The notes under the pieces were generated by a model. It was not told where the DNA came from, did not search any database, and saw only the letters and a list, made by a program, of their open reading frames with translations. DNA of 64,000 bases from Pseudocoprococcus catus (GTDB lineage: Bacteria; Bacillota; Clostridia; Lachnospirales; Lachnospiraceae). The position numbers and the translations under genes were made by a program. Numbering within the stretch: position 1 is the stretch's first letter; the number at the start of each line of letters is the position of its first letter. Location of the stretch: the NCBI RefSeq assembly GCF_019734885.1, contig NZ_JAAXCM010000061.1, positions 1 to 64,000 of the forward strand. The letters run 5' to 3'. Of this stretch, positions 17,730 to 28,284 are shown in pieces.

Positions 17730-18614
17730 TCACCTCATCTGACTGCCCTTACGCTGACTGTCTCTGTCCACATCTCTATGTTCAGCTTTCACACTGTATT
17801 CAAGATCTTTGAGACATTCATACAGGGCATTGGTGATGGTCACTGAGCGATGTTTGCCGCCGGTACATCCAATAGCCACCACCAGCTGATTCTTGCCCTC
17901 CGCAATATAACGCGGGATCAGGAAAACAAGCATATCATACAACTGTTTTAAAAAAATCCCTGCATCTTCCGATTTCATGACATAATCGTATACAGGCTTG
18001 TCATTCCCGGTCTGATGCTTCAATTCCTCTACATAATAGGGATTTGGCAGAAAACGCACATCAAAAACAAGATCTGCATCCGCCGGAATCCCGTATTTGA
18101 ATCCAAATGAAAGTAATGTAATATAAAAATTACTGTAATCTTTGTCATCCACAAAAATATGCTGTATCTCTTTCTTCAGATCACGGATCAGCAAATTACT
18201 TGTATCTATGATATAATCGGACTGCTTTTTCAGGAAGCTCAGTCTCTGACGTTCTTCCACAATAGCCGCCTCAATTCTTCCGCCTGCAGCCAGGGGATGA
18301 CTTCTTCTCGTCTCTTTATAACGCTTGATCAGCTTGTCATCCCTGCAGTCCATAAAAAGGATCTCATAGTCATATCCTTCATCTCTGACGGATTTCAGAA
18401 CATCCCCCAGCATATTCAAATGGTTTCTGCTGCGGATATCAATTCCCAGTGCCACTTTGGACATCATATTTTCTTCATGCCAGCTGATTTCTGCAAATTT
18501 CAGGATCAATGGTACCGGAAGATTATCAACACAAAAATAGCCTGCATCTTCAAGCATCTTCAGTACAGAACTCTTTCCTGCTCCTGACATGCCTGTCACA
18601 ATTACAAAACGCAT
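17730..18614 (-). CDS. rapZ: RapZ/YvcJ-family nucleotide-binding RNase adapter protein
   Basis: 294 residues behind GGGGGG and ATG. N-terminal P-loop GMSGAGKS (8-15), then GYFCVDNLP, GIDIRSRNHL, and the C-terminal GCTGGKHRSV motif. In E. coli RapZ directs small RNAs to RNase E to control amino-sugar synthesis; in Bacillus the homologue YvcJ has GTPase activity and affects competence. A link with cell-wall precursor control fits the adjacent murB. The yvcK (GlmR) gene that usually sits between rapZ and whiA is missing here. Confidence 0.94.
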   Translation of the reverse strand: MRFVIVTGMSGAGKSSVLKMLEDAGYFCVDNLPVPLILKFAEISWHEENMMSKVALGIDIRSRNHLNMLGDVLKSVRDEGYDYEILFMDCRDDKLIKRYKETRRSHPLAAGGRIEAAIVEERQRLSFLKKQSDYIIDTSNLLIRDLKKEIQHIFVDDKDYSNFYITLLSFGFKYGIPADADLVFDVRFLPNPYYVEELKHQTGNDKPVYDYVMKSEDAGIFLKQLYDMLVFLIPRYIAEGKNQLVVAIGCTGGKHRSVTITNALYECLKDLEYSVKAEHRDVDRDSQRKGSQMR

Positions 18615-18627
18615 TTTATCCCCCCTG

Positions 18628-19545
18628 TTAAAACTCTCCGATCATTCTGACTTCCGGTTCAATCCGAACACAGAACTGTCGATCCACCTCCTGCTGCACA
18701 TGACGAATTAAAGTCATAACATCTGCTGCAGTTGCATGGCCGACATTAATGACAAAACCGCTGTGCTTCTCAGAAACCATCGCATCCCCCACACGAAAGC
18801 CTTTTAAGCCGCAGTCCTGAATTAATTTGCCGGCAAAATAGCCCTCCGGACGTTTAAATGTACTGCCTGCACTTGGATATTCCAGCGGCTGCTTTTCTTT
18901 TCTTGATCTGGATAATTCAGCCACCTTTTCTGTAATCGCCATAGCATCCCCTTTTGTAAAGGAAAAGCCCGCTCTCAGAACAACCAGGGGCTGCTCCATC
19001 ATCACACTGTGCCGATAGGAAAGCTTCAATCTGTCTCTTTCCAGACGCAGAACTGCCCCGGTCTCATCCATGAGCTCTGCCCATAAAAGATTGTCACTGA
19101 TCTCGCCGCCGTAAGCACCTGCATTCATCGTCACGCCGCCGCCGAGGGTTCCCGGTATACCTGTCGCATATTCAAAACCTGTATAGCCTTTGGATGACAC
19201 CTGACGCGCCAGGCTCGACAACATCACACCGGCACCTGCTTCCACCAGCAATTCTGTCCCTTTTTCCTCATAGGCAACATCATCCATTGTATGACAAATA
19301 TGAAAAACAACACCGCGGTAACCGCCGTCTCCAACAAGGAGATTACTGCCATTACCTGTAATAAAATAATCCACACCTTCCGCTCTGCAAAGTGCAACCC
19401 CTCTTCCAAGAGACGCCGCATCTTCAGGCACAACAAAATAATCTGCCGGTCCGCCGATCCGGAAGGTTGTATGGGCAGACATCGGCTCATCTTTTAAGAT
19501 GTGGTCCACTCCTGCCGCTTCTGATAATTTATGATAAAAATCCAT
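18628..19545 (-). CDS. murB: UDP-N-acetylenolpyruvoylglucosamine reductase MurB
   Basis: 305 residues. FAD enzyme that reduces enolpyruvyl-UDP-GlcNAc to UDP-MurNAc with NADPH, a cytoplasmic step of peptidoglycan synthesis. FAD-binding motifs TTFRIGGPADYFVVP and GNGSNLLVGDGGYRG, then GIPGTLGGGVTMNAGAYGGE, and the catalytic serine in PSAGSTFKRP; the C-terminal domain ends with HSGFVINVGHATA and EPEVRMIGEF. Full length. It lies 13 bases upstream of rapZ. Confidence 0.96.
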   Translation of the reverse strand: MDFYHKLSEAAGVDHILKDEPMSAHTTFRIGGPADYFVVPEDAASLGRGVALCRAEGVDYFITGNGSNLLVGDGGYRGVVFHICHTMDDVAYEEKGTELLVEAGAGVMLSSLARQVSSKGYTGFEYATGIPGTLGGGVTMNAGAYGGEISDNLLWAELMDETGAVLRLERDRLKLSYRHSVMMEQPLVVLRAGFSFTKGDAMAITEKVAELSRSRKEKQPLEYPSAGSTFKRPEGYFAGKLIQDCGLKGFRVGDAMVSEKHSGFVINVGHATAADVMTLIRHVQQEVDRQFCVRIEPEVRMIGEF

Positions 19546-19606
19546 ATAAACCTCTTGTTCTTTAATTCTTGTCCCAGTTTAAATCAGATCATTGTCCAAA
19601 TACAAT

Positions 19607-20554
19607 CTACAACGTACAGACCATGCCGGCCGCACCGATCATACCGGCATCATTGCCAAGAGATGCCAGTGCAAACTTTGTATCGGCAGATGCATGAAAA
19701 GCATAATCCTTATAATAGCGGCTGATACCTTCAATGAGATATTCACCTGCTTTTGACACACCGCCGCCGATAACAAATATATCCGGGTTGACAACACATG
19801 CGATATAAGCCGCTGCCCTTCCCAATTGCTTCATCATATTCTCTGCCGCCTGCTCTGCAAGGGCATCTCCGGCTTTAGCTGCATCCAGCACATCCTTGGC
19901 TGTCAGCGGTGAAATTTCTCTTAATACGCTATCCTGACTGCATTCTGCCAGTTTCTTTTCTGTAAGATTCACAATACCTGTGGCAGACGCCACCTGTTCA
20001 AGACAGCCTCTATGGCCGCATCCGCATGTTCCCACAACTTCATCCGAATCAACGATCACCATATGCCCTATTTCACCGGCTGCACCATTGGCACCTGAAA
20101 TAATGCGGCCATTCTGGATAATGCCGCCGCCAACGCCGGTTCCTAATGTGAACATCACCAGGTTCTGAAAACCTTTGCCTCCGCCCTGCCACTGTTCACC
20201 AAGGGCCGCCACATTTGCATCATTCGCCGCTTTGACTTTCATACCGGTTAATGCTGATAATTCATCTGCCACACGGACATTCCCCCATCCAAGATTCACA
20301 CAACCCTGGACGATATTTTCATTCAAAACAGGCCCCGGCACACCAATACCGATGCCTGTCACCTGCTCTTTTGACAAATGGCCGGTATCCATTCTGCTTT
20401 GTATAGATGCCGCAATATCACTGAGGATTTCAGCTCCATGATTCTCTGTTCTTGTAGGAATTTCCCACTTATCCTGCAATTGTCCTTCTATTGAAAATAA
20501 TCCGATCTTAACCGTTGTGCCGCCAAGATCTACACCAAAACAATATTTATCCAT
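19607..20554 (-). CDS. ROK-family glucokinase
   Basis: 315 residues. Phosphorylates glucose with ATP. It has the phosphate loop GVDLGGTTVKIGLF, the second ATP motif TLGTGVGGGII, the ROK zinc/structural motif CGCGHRGCLEQVAS and catalytic-region ANDANVAALGE. There is no N-terminal winged helix, so it is an enzyme rather than a ROK repressor. Its ATG overlaps the hprK stop codon (TAATG), which implies coupled translation and ties intracellular glucose phosphorylation to the carbon catabolite control gene. Confidence 0.92.
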   Translation of the reverse strand: MDKYCFGVDLGGTTVKIGLFSIEGQLQDKWEIPTRTENHGAEILSDIAASIQSRMDTGHLSKEQVTGIGIGVPGPVLNENIVQGCVNLGWGNVRVADELSALTGMKVKAANDANVAALGEQWQGGGKGFQNLVMFTLGTGVGGGIIQNGRIISGANGAAGEIGHMVIVDSDEVVGTCGCGHRGCLEQVASATGIVNLTEKKLAECSQDSVLREISPLTAKDVLDAAKAGDALAEQAAENMMKQLGRAAAYIACVVNPDIFVIGGGVSKAGEYLIEGISRYYKDYAFHASADTKFALASLGNDAGMIGAAGMVCTL

Positions 20555-21510
20555 TAGTCTTCCTCACGTTTCTTCTGAAGGTTGCCTGTCACACGGCGAT
20601 ACAGTTCATGGGCAGCATTGTAGCCCATCTGTTTCTGTCTGTGATTGATCGCTGCTGTCTCAACAATAATTGCCAGATTACGTCCCGGACGGATCGGAAT
20701 GGAATGACAAACAACTTTATTGCCCAGGATTTCCTCATACTGTTCTTCCAATCCCAGACGATCATACTCACGCTCACGATCCCACTCTTCCAGTTTGATG
20801 ATCAGGCTGATGCTCTGACTTTCTTCAACACTCTGAACACCATACAATGTCTTAACATCAATGATACCGATACCTCGCAGCTCAATAAAATATCTTGTGA
20901 TATCCGGCGCTGTACCAATCAGCTCATCATTGTTGGTTTTTTTGATCTCAACCACATCATCGGATACAAGGCGGTGTCCTCGCTTAACCAATTCCAGAGC
21001 CGCCTCACTCTTACCGATACCGCTTTCGCCGGTGATCAGGACGCCTTCACCGAATACATCCACAAGTACACCATGGATGGAGATTCTCGGTGCCAATTCT
21101 ATCTTCAGGAAACGGTTCAGTTCTGAGAAAAAGGATGATGTGCCGTCATCCGTTGCCAATACCGGAACACCGTATTTGTTGCCCAGTTCCATAAATAACG
21201 GACGCGGTTCAAGACCACGACAGAAAATCATGCATGGAATACCGGCTTTAAAAATCTTCTCTGTCATCTCACGGATATAATCATCATCATGCATCTTCAG
21301 ATAAGAATATTCCACCTTACCGATAAGCTGAATGCGGCTGTAATCAAAATACTCAAAGTAGCCTGCAAACTGCAGGGCCGGACGATTGACATCTGTCTGT
21401 CTGATGATAATCTTCTTCGTATCAACTTCCGGTGTCAAATTCTTTAAGTTAAACTTTTCAATAACTTTGTTCAGTTTTACACTGTAATTGCCTTTGCTGG
21501 TGTTGTACAT
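20554..21510 (-). CDS. hprK: HPr kinase/phosphorylase
   Basis: 318 residues. Bifunctional enzyme that phosphorylates and dephosphorylates Ser46 of HPr and Crh in response to fructose bisphosphate and phosphate, thereby steering CcpA. The C-terminal domain has the P-loop ITGESGIGKSEAALEL and the signature IELRGIGIIDVKTLYGV; the N-terminal domain is the usual HPrK fold. No canonical HPr gene is in this window, but a Crh-like substrate is encoded four genes downstream in the same run. Confidence 0.96.
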   Translation of the reverse strand: MYNTSKGNYSVKLNKVIEKFNLKNLTPEVDTKKIIIRQTDVNRPALQFAGYFEYFDYSRIQLIGKVEYSYLKMHDDDYIREMTEKIFKAGIPCMIFCRGLEPRPLFMELGNKYGVPVLATDDGTSSFFSELNRFLKIELAPRISIHGVLVDVFGEGVLITGESGIGKSEAALELVKRGHRLVSDDVVEIKKTNNDELIGTAPDITRYFIELRGIGIIDVKTLYGVQSVEESQSISLIIKLEEWDREREYDRLGLEEQYEEILGNKVVCHSIPIRPGRNLAIIVETAAINHRQKQMGYNAAHELYRRVTGNLQKKREED

Positions 21511-21586
21511 TCTATCGCTCCATTCCCGTTCAAATAACCATTTCTTTTCAATCTTCGTCTCATTTTAACATATCTTTATATTTTCA

Positions 21587-23425
21587 TCAATGAAAATACG
21601 CATAAACTGCTCTGGCACTTCCTGCATTCATACTTTCTGCCTTCATCAGTTCTTCCTCATCCGCCTCCCGGATTTTCTCAATACTGCCGAAATACTTCAT
21701 CAATGCTTTTCTTCTGGCCGGTCCGATACCCGGGATCTCATCCAGCACCGACTTCACCTGCGTCTTACTTCTCAGCTGTCTATGATATTCTATGGCAAAA
21801 CGATGGGCTTCATCCTGCATTCTCGTAATTAATTTGAACATTTCTGAATGCGTATCAATGGGCAGTTCTGCCTGTTGATAGTAAAGGCCTCTTGTCCGAT
21901 GGTGATCATCCTTCACCATGCCGCATACCGGGATATTCAGATGCATCTGATCAAGCACCTTCAACGCCACACTGACCTGCCCTTTGCCGCCATCCATCAT
22001 CAGGACATCTGGGAAATCTGAAAACTTTCCATTTATATTCTGTCCGATTTCCTCAAGACCATGCTGAAAACGTCTTGTCAGCACTTCCTCCATGCAGCGA
22101 TAATCATCCTGTCCTTTCACTGTCCGGATCCTGAACTTACGATAGGCATTGCGCTTCGGCTTGCCATTTTCATAGACGATCATGGAACCAACGGTTTCCA
22201 CACCGCTGATATTTGAAATATCAAAGGCTTCCATTCTGCGGATTCCTTCTGGAATGCCAAGCATATCTGCAAGTTCTCTGACTGCTCCGGTTGTTCTCGC
22301 TTCTTCCAGACGGATTTTCTCCCGGTCTTTTGTTAAAACATTCCGGGCATTCTCCGCGGCCAGTTCTACAAGACGTTCTTTCTGTCCCCGCTGAGGCACA
22401 ACTTCACGAACTTTGTGTCCTTTGCGGTCTGACAGCCATTCGAGAATGATCTCTCTGTCATCCAGCGGATACTGCAGCATTAACGTGGACGGAACAAAAG
22501 GTGATGATGCATAATACTGTTTGACAAATGCTGTCAGGACCTGGCTTTCCGTATCATTGGCTACACCGGATACATAGAAATGCTCGCGTCCGATCAATCT
22601 GCCGTGACGGACAAAGAAAACCTGTACCACCGCTTCATCCTTATCTCTTGCAAATGCGATCACATCCTTGTCATCCATCTCCGCACTGGTAATCTTCTGC
22701 TTCTGATCAATCTGCTTTACACTGTTCAGCAAATCTCTGTAAGATGCCGCTTTTTCAAAATCCATTTTTTCAGAAGCCGCATACATCTTCTCCGTCAGCA
22801 TCTGAATCACCGGCTGGAAATTGCCGCCAAGGAAATGCAGCATCTGCCGCACATTTTCACGGTATCCTTCCTGCGAGATGTAAGCCTGGCATGGTGCCTG
22901 GCACTGTCCCATATGATAATACAGACACGGCCTGTCATTGCCGGTCTCCTTCGGCAGACTCCTGCTGCAGTTCCGAATCTTGTAGATTTTCTGTGACAGA
23001 TCAATAATATCTCTCACCGACTGGGAACTTGTATACGGGCCAAAATATTTGGCTTTGTCTTTCTTCATGGAACGCACCAGCATAATTCTCGGGAATGCCT
23101 CGCCTACAGTCACCTTGATATAAGGATAAGTCTTATCATCCTTCAGCATTGTATTGTATTTTGGCCGGTGCTCCTTGATCAGATTACACTCCAGAACAAG
23201 GGCCTCCAGCTCCGAATCTGTGATAATATATTCAAAACGCGCCACATGGCTGACCATCTGACGAATCTTCGGCGTATGATTTCTGCTGTTCTGAAAATAC
23301 TGTCTGACTCGATTTTTCAGGATAATAGCCTTACCGACATAAATAATATCATCGTGGTCATCATGCATAATGTAAACCCCAGGCTTAGCAGGCAGCTTCT
23401 TCAGTTCTTCCTGAATATCAAACAT
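21587..23425 (-). CDS. uvrC: Excinuclease ABC subunit C
   Basis: 612 residues from the ATG at 23425 (GGAGG nine bases upstream). Makes both incisions in nucleotide excision repair. The N-terminal GIY-YIG nuclease domain reads [19 protein letters not shown]; a cysteine cluster ([20 protein letters not shown] with QCQAPC) follows, then the UVR domain ([15 protein letters not shown]), the RNase H-like endonuclease with [11 protein letters not shown], and tandem helix-hairpin-helix motifs ([20 protein letters not shown]) at the end. First gene of the run that leads to hprK. Confidence 0.97.
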   Translation of the reverse strand: MFDIQEELKKLPAKPGVYIMHDDHDDIIYVGKAIILKNRVRQYFQNSRNHTPKIRQMVSHVARFEYIITDSELEALVLECNLIKEHRPKYNTMLKDDKTYPYIKVTVGEAFPRIMLVRSMKKDKAKYFGPYTSSQSVRDIIDLSQKIYKIRNCSRSLPKETGNDRPCLYYHMGQCQAPCQAYISQEGYRENVRQMLHFLGGNFQPVIQMLTEKMYAASEKMDFEKAASYRDLLNSVKQIDQKQKITSAEMDDKDVIAFARDKDEAVVQVFFVRHGRLIGREHFYVSGVANDTESQVLTAFVKQYYASSPFVPSTLMLQYPLDDREIILEWLSDRKGHKVREVVPQRGQKERLVELAAENARNVLTKDREKIRLEEARTTGAVRELADMLGIPEGIRRMEAFDISNISGVETVGSMIVYENGKPKRNAYRKFRIRTVKGQDDYRCMEEVLTRRFQHGLEEIGQNINGKFSDFPDVLMMDGGKGQVSVALKVLDQMHLNIPVCGMVKDDHHRTRGLYYQQAELPIDTHSEMFKLITRMQDEAHRFAIEYHRQLRSKTQVKSVLDEIPGIGPARRKALMKYFGSIEKIREADEEELMKAESMNAGSARAVYAYFH

Positions 23426-23576
23426 TGTTTTCTTCCTCCACACCGGGTGCTAAATCTCTTTAATTTTGAACAGTATCCAAGAGTCATTAAGTTTTAGCAC
23501 CTGTATTATTTTTAAATAAAATGATGGTTATCAGCTTTTAGAGTATCTACAGCACAATTTTGTAAATATCATAATA

Positions 23577-23636
23577 AAAGGGCTGCTGCTTAATACAGAC
23601 ATGTTTTTTCTGTCTGTACTTTGCAGCAGCCCTTTT
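23577..23636 (-). terminator. Intrinsic terminator after ftsH
   Basis: Perfect 14-bp stem AAAAGGGCTGCTGC / GCAGCAGCCCTTTT with an inner CAGACA/TGTCTG helix. It lies 28 bases beyond the ftsH stop and is symmetric enough to work on both strands. Confidence 0.9.
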
Positions 23637-23663
23637 ATAACGACTATGACTGATATTGATTGC

Positions 23664-25697
23664 TTAATCTTCTGATTTATTATCTAAGGAGACGTTGATA
23701 TCGGATTCCGACGGCACATCATTGTCTGTTTCTGCTTCGTTTGAAACCGATTCAGCCTGCACATCTGTCTCTAAATCATTCTCAGATGAGTTTGAAACAT
23801 TTTCTTCTGACTTCTCGGCTTCCGGATCCTGGATGCCTTTGACTTCACGGAAGATTTTCATGAATTCCTTGCCGGTGATTGTCTCACGCTCGATCAGGAA
23901 AGCCGCGATCTTGTCCAGGCAATCTCTGTTGTCAGCTAAAAGTGCCAGTGCCTTATCATAGGCTTCTTTCAGGATCTTCATAACTTCCTGATCAATTTCT
24001 GCTGCTGTCGCTTCACCACAATTAAGGGTGGCACGACCTCCCAGATACTGGTCTTCGACGGTTGTCAGACCAATCAGTCCAAACTTCTCAGACATACCAT
24101 ATTGAGTGATCATGGCACGCGCCAGTTTGGTTGCCTGCTCAATATCATTGGAAGCGCCTGTTGTCACACTGTCAAATACAATACTCTCTGCCGCACGACC
24201 GGCCAGCATTGTCACCAGTTCCTCACGGATCTGCTTCTCAGACATCAGATATTTTTCTTCCTCCGGCACCTGCATAACGTATCCCAGTGCACCCATCGTA
24301 CGAGGAATAATCGTAATCTTCTGCACCGGCTCCGTGTTCTTCTGAAGGGCAGCCACAAGTGCATGACCCACTTCATGATAAGAAACGATCCTTCTCTCCT
24401 CTGCACTGAGTACACGGTCTTTCTTCGCTTTACCGGCAATAACCACTTCCACAGATTCAAAAAGATCAGACTGTGAAACTGCATTCCGGCCGTTGCGAAC
24501 TGCCATAAGGGCAGCTTCGTTGATAATATTGGCCAGATCAGAACCAACCGCACCGCTTGTTGCCAGAGCAATTTCCCTGAAATCAACTGTTTCGTCCATG
24601 CAGACATTCTTCGCATGAACTTTCAGAACATCGATACGTCCTCTCAGATCAGGACGCTCTACAATAATCCGGCGGTCAAAACGTCCCGGACGAAGAAGTG
24701 CCTTATCCAAAATCTCCGGACGGTTCGTCGCTGCAAGAATAATGATGCCCTTAGACGAATCAAAACCATCCATCTCAGCCAACAGCTGGTTCAATGTCTG
24801 CTCACGCTCGTCATTGCCACCGAATCTTGAATCACGGCTCTTGCCGATGGCATCCAGTTCATCGATAAAGATAATACACGGCGCATTCTGCTGTGCCTGC
24901 TTAAAAAGGTCTCGTACTCTGGAAGCACCGACACCCACGAACATCTCTACGAAATCGGAACCTGAAAGACTGAAGAAAGGCACATTGGCTTCACCGGCAA
25001 CTGCCTTGGCAAGCAATGTCTTACCTGTTCCGGGAGGCCCCACAAGAAGGGCACCCTTAGGCAGTTTCGCACCAATCTTCGTATACTTCTCCGGATTATG
25101 AAGAAAATCTACTATCTCTTTCAGAGACTCCTTCGATTCCTCCTGACCTGCCACATCCTTGAATGTGACGCCTGTCTTGTTCTGTACATAGAGCTTGGCA
25201 TTGCTCTTGCCGACGCCCATAACACCACCGCCGCCTTTGAAAGCGTATCGGTAAAAAATCATCATCACTGCTACCATCAGAACCATCGGCAGCACAAAGG
25301 ACAAAATACTGCTCAATACATAAGTTGTTGTGTCAACAACCTTACGTGAATATGTCACACCGGCATTGTCCAATTCTTCATACATACGTTCATCCTGAAC
25401 ATTGCCTGTATAATACTTGACGTACTTATCATTCTTCAATTCGAAATAAATACGGTCGGAATCCAACTCAACCTTGGTGACCTTACCCTCCTGAACATCC
25501 TGCATAAACTCAGTATAAGTCACTTCCTTCTGAGAAGCGGATGTGATTTTGCCGGATAAAATCTGCGCAATGATCATCACAGCCACCGCAATGACCACCA
25601 TAACGAGAAGGCTCTTCTTGTTCATATCATCCTTCTTGTTATTGCTGCCCCCAGAATCCTGATCCGGACGATTGTTGTTCATGTTCTTATCTTCCAT
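23664..25697 (-). CDS. ftsH: ATP-dependent zinc metalloprotease FtsH
   Basis: 677 residues behind GGAGG. Membrane-bound AAA+ protease for quality control of membrane and short-lived proteins. Two membrane segments (about 28-46 and 122-142) flank an extracytoplasmic domain. The AAA module has VGPPGTGKT, Walker [12 protein letters not shown] and the second-region arginine finger RPGRFDR; the peptidase site is [13 protein letters not shown]. The pore loop lies in [14 protein letters not shown]. The tail after about residue 620 is acidic and Ser/Asn-rich, as often seen in Clostridia. Divergent from pyrG. Confidence 0.97.
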   Translation of the reverse strand: MEDKNMNNNRPDQDSGGSNNKKDDMNKKSLLVMVVIAVAVMIIAQILSGKITSASQKEVTYTEFMQDVQEGKVTKVELDSDRIYFELKNDKYVKYYTGNVQDERMYEELDNAGVTYSRKVVDTTTYVLSSILSFVLPMVLMVAVMMIFYRYAFKGGGGVMGVGKSNAKLYVQNKTGVTFKDVAGQEESKESLKEIVDFLHNPEKYTKIGAKLPKGALLVGPPGTGKTLLAKAVAGEANVPFFSLSGSDFVEMFVGVGASRVRDLFKQAQQNAPCIIFIDELDAIGKSRDSRFGGNDEREQTLNQLLAEMDGFDSSKGIIILAATNRPEILDKALLRPGRFDRRIIVERPDLRGRIDVLKVHAKNVCMDETVDFREIALATSGAVGSDLANIINEAALMAVRNGRNAVSQSDLFESVEVVIAGKAKKDRVLSAEERRIVSYHEVGHALVAALQKNTEPVQKITIIPRTMGALGYVMQVPEEEKYLMSEKQIREELVTMLAGRAAESIVFDSVTTGASNDIEQATKLARAMITQYGMSEKFGLIGLTTVEDQYLGGRATLNCGEATAAEIDQEVMKILKEAYDKALALLADNRDCLDKIAAFLIERETITGKEFMKIFREVKGIQDPEAEKSEENVSNSSENDLETDVQAESVSNEAETDNDVPSESDINVSLDNKSED

Positions 25698-25768
25698 ATA
25701 TCCTCCTGCCTATAGGCTTATTCATAATCCTATGTATTTCCCGCTGCTTTTGCAGGATGCACCTTTAT

Positions 25769-25797
25769 ATTATAAGTAAATATTCAAATCAAATCAA
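25769..25797 (-). promoter_or_regulatory. SigA-type promoter for ftsH
   Basis: TTGATT (25792-25797) and a perfect TATAAT (25769-25774) on the minus strand with a 17-base spacer, roughly 70 bases upstream of the ftsH start. Confidence 0.65.
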
Positions 25798-25999
25798 TAG
25801 CAAACCAAACTTTTCACAAATTCTTTATTTTTCAGAATCACTTTTTTATAATAAAATTTTACAGTTTTTTCCAATTAAATTTTTTTCAAAAATTTGTAGA
25901 TTCTTAAGAAAAGGTGCGCTATAATATCTTAGTTATTGATTGTCTTTTTTTCAAATGTAAACTTTATATTTTATTTTTCATATACTAAGGAGGCTCATT
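25798..25999 (+). promoter_or_regulatory. AT-rich pyrG upstream region
   Basis: The pyrG ribosome binding site AAGGAGG lies at about 25987-25993. A perfect -10 hexamer TATAAT is at 25920-25925, but no good -35 hexamer lies 16-18 bases upstream. I see neither a GGG initiation run of the type used for reiterative pyrG control in Bacillus nor a leader hairpin. Confidence 0.4.
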
Positions 26000-27643
26000 A
26001 TGGCAGTAAAATATGTATTTGTCACAGGCGGCGTCGTATCCGGTTTAGGCAAGGGTATCACAGCGGCTTCTCTGGGAAGACTTCTGAAATCCCGCGGTTA
26101 TTTCGTTACAATGCAGAAATTTGATCCATACCTGAATATTGACCCGGGTACAATGAACCCTTATCAGCACGGCGAAGTTTTCGTTACAGATGATGGTACA
26201 GAGACTGACCTGGATCTCGGACATTATGAACGTTTTATCGACTGTTCCCTCAACAGCCGCTCCAACGTAACCAGCGGTAAAGTTTACTGGGATGTTCTTT
26301 CCGGTGAACGTCGCGGCGATTACGGCGGCAGCACTGTTCAGGTTATCCCTCACATCACCAATGCCATCAAGAGCCGTTTCTACAGAAATCCATCCTCAAG
26401 AGAAACTGAAATTGCGATCATTGAAGTCGGCGGTACTGTAGGCGATATTGAAAGTCAGCCATTCCTGGAATCTATCCGTCAGTTCCAGCATGAGATTGGC
26501 CGTGAAAACTGTATGCTGATCCATGTAACATTGATTCCTTATATCAAATCTTCCGGCGAAATGAAAACAAAACCGACCCAGAATACTGTTAAGGATCTGC
26601 AGGCACTTGGTCTTCAGCCGGATGTCATTGTATGCCGTTCCGAACTTCCTCTGGATGACGGCATCAAGGACAAAATTTCTCTTTTCTGCAACGTAGATAC
26701 GCATAATGTTATTGAAAATCTGGATGTTGATGTACTCTACGAAGCACCTCTTGCCCTTGAGAAAGAGAAACTGGCACAGGTTGTCTGCAAGCGTCTCGGC
26801 ATTGATTGTCCTGAACCCGATCTGGACGACTGGAAAGCTATGATTCATGCATGGAAGAACCCAACAAAGAAAGTACGCATCGCCCTTGTTGGCAAATATG
26901 TCCAGCTTCATGATGCCTATATCAGCGTTGTTGAATCTCTGAAACATGCTGCATGCGCCAATGGTGCAGAAGTTGAGATCCAGTGGGTGGATTCTGAACT
27001 TGTAAGCTCCTTCAATGTTGACCAGATCCTGAAAGATGCCGATGGTATCCTTGTACCTGGCGGTTTCGGCGACAGAGGTATCGAAGGCAAGATTACAGCC
27101 ATTGAATATGCCCGTACACACAATGTGCCGTTCCTTGGACTCTGCCTCGGTATGCAGATGGCCATCGTTGAATTTGCCCGCCATGTACTGGGTTATGCAG
27201 ATGCACACAGTTCTGAACTGAATCCAAATACAACACATCCGGTTATCCACATCATGCCGGATCAGCACAATGTCACTGACCTTGGCGGTACACTCCGTCT
27301 CGGTGCTTACAAATGTGTCCTTGATGAGAATTCCAAAGCTTATGAGCTGTATGGCGAAAAAGTGATTGAGGAACGTCACAGACACCGTTATGAAGTCAAC
27401 AACGAATACCGTGATGTACTGACTGAAAATGGTATGCAGCTGTGCGGTATTTCTCCTGACGGCCGTATTGTTGAAATGATCGAATTAAAGGATCACCCTT
27501 GGTTTGTGGCTACACAGGCTCATCCTGAATTCAAATCACGTCCTAATAAGCCGCATCCTCTGTTCAAAGGCTTTGTTGCAGCCGCTCTTGAATATGAAGA
27601 TGCAGCCAAGTCTGAAGCCGAAGCACCTTCAGAAGCTGAATAA
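26000..27643 (+). CDS. pyrG: CTP synthase
   Basis: 547 residues. Makes CTP from UTP, ATP and glutamine. The N-terminal synthase domain begins with [20 protein letters not shown] (P-loop) and contains [16 protein letters not shown]; the C-terminal class I glutamine amidotransferase domain has the catalytic cysteine in [13 protein letters not shown] and the His-Glu pair in [11 protein letters not shown] Glu/Ala-rich tail follows. It is one of few plus-strand genes here, transcribed away from ftsH, and ends at a strong terminator. Confidence 0.98.
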   Translation: MAVKYVFVTGGVVSGLGKGITAASLGRLLKSRGYFVTMQKFDPYLNIDPGTMNPYQHGEVFVTDDGTETDLDLGHYERFIDCSLNSRSNVTSGKVYWDVLSGERRGDYGGSTVQVIPHITNAIKSRFYRNPSSRETEIAIIEVGGTVGDIESQPFLESIRQFQHEIGRENCMLIHVTLIPYIKSSGEMKTKPTQNTVKDLQALGLQPDVIVCRSELPLDDGIKDKISLFCNVDTHNVIENLDVDVLYEAPLALEKEKLAQVVCKRLGIDCPEPDLDDWKAMIHAWKNPTKKVRIALVGKYVQLHDAYISVVESLKHAACANGAEVEIQWVDSELVSSFNVDQILKDADGILVPGGFGDRGIEGKITAIEYARTHNVPFLGLCLGMQMAIVEFARHVLGYADAHSSELNPNTTHPVIHIMPDQHNVTDLGGTLRLGAYKCVLDENSKAYELYGEKVIEERHRHRYEVNNEYRDVLTENGMQLCGISPDGRIVEMIELKDHPWFVATQAHPEFKSRPNKPHPLFKGFVAAALEYEDAAKSEAEAPSEAE

Positions 27644-27674
27644 TCCGGAGAAGATTATTCGTGCAGCGTAACTC

Positions 27675-27719
27675 AAAAAGCACTTCCGACAGTTTTACCC
27701 ACTGTCAGAAGTGCTTTTT
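27675..27719 (+). terminator. Intrinsic terminator after pyrG
   Basis: AAAAAGCACTTC CGACAG / CTGTC AGAAGTGCTTTTT stem-loop beginning 32 bases after the pyrG stop; the flanking A and T runs allow action on either strand. Confidence 0.9.
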
Positions 27720-27803
27720 CCTTGTATTTTTTATAAAAACGAATTACAGCTTCCCTTGTTATCAGTAAACTGCCCATTGTCTAAAGCCAATAGGCTTCCT
27801 GCT

Positions 27804-28262
27804 TCAAAATGTCTCCCGGATCTCTCCCAGCACTGTCAGTATACCGCCAAGGAAAATGGCCATATCCCCCAGATTAAAGATCATCTTCTCCAGCCGCTCA
27901 GAACCTATCGAAATTCTGAAATAATCTGTCACTTCTTTTTTGATGATCCGATCATAAGCATTGCTGGCTGCGCCTCCCAACAAAAGCGCCAGTCCCATTT
28001 GAATCAACGGCGACCGCTTCTTGTACAGCGCCCCCATCAAACCGCCTGCCAGCACACCAATCCCCAGCAGCGTTATTCCCATCAGCATCTTCGGCTTCTT
28101 CTTCATCCAGCCAAGCATCGCTCCGGGATTGTGGAAGCGTGTAATAATTATACGTCCGCCCACTGCCGGTTCATAGCAGTTTTCCTCTTTGTGAGTGTCA
28201 ATATAGTGCTTAATACCAAGGTCAACTGCACAAATGGCAACAGCCAGCAATATCCACAGCAT
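27804..28262 (-). CDS. Signal peptidase II-like protein (LspA family)
   Basis: 152 residues with four hydrophobic segments. Signal peptidase II cleaves the signal peptide of prolipoproteins at the lipid-modified cysteine. The family blocks are present in a diverged form: HNPGAMLGW, LGGAASNAYDRIIKKEVTDYF with the first catalytic Asp in NAYDR, and IFNLGDMAIFLGG with the second Asp. Both active-site Asp residues are kept, so activity is plausible. The sequence is more divergent than a typical LspA, so it may be a second paralogue. It lies 22 bases downstream of map. Confidence 0.75.
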   Translation of the reverse strand: MLWILLAVAICAVDLGIKHYIDTHKEENCYEPAVGGRIIITRFHNPGAMLGWMKKKPKMLMGITLLGIGVLAGGLMGALYKKRSPLIQMGLALLLGGAASNAYDRIIKKEVTDYFRISIGSERLEKMIFNLGDMAIFLGGILTVLGEIRETF

Positions 28263-28284
28263 TCTGCTTCACTCCTATCATTGA

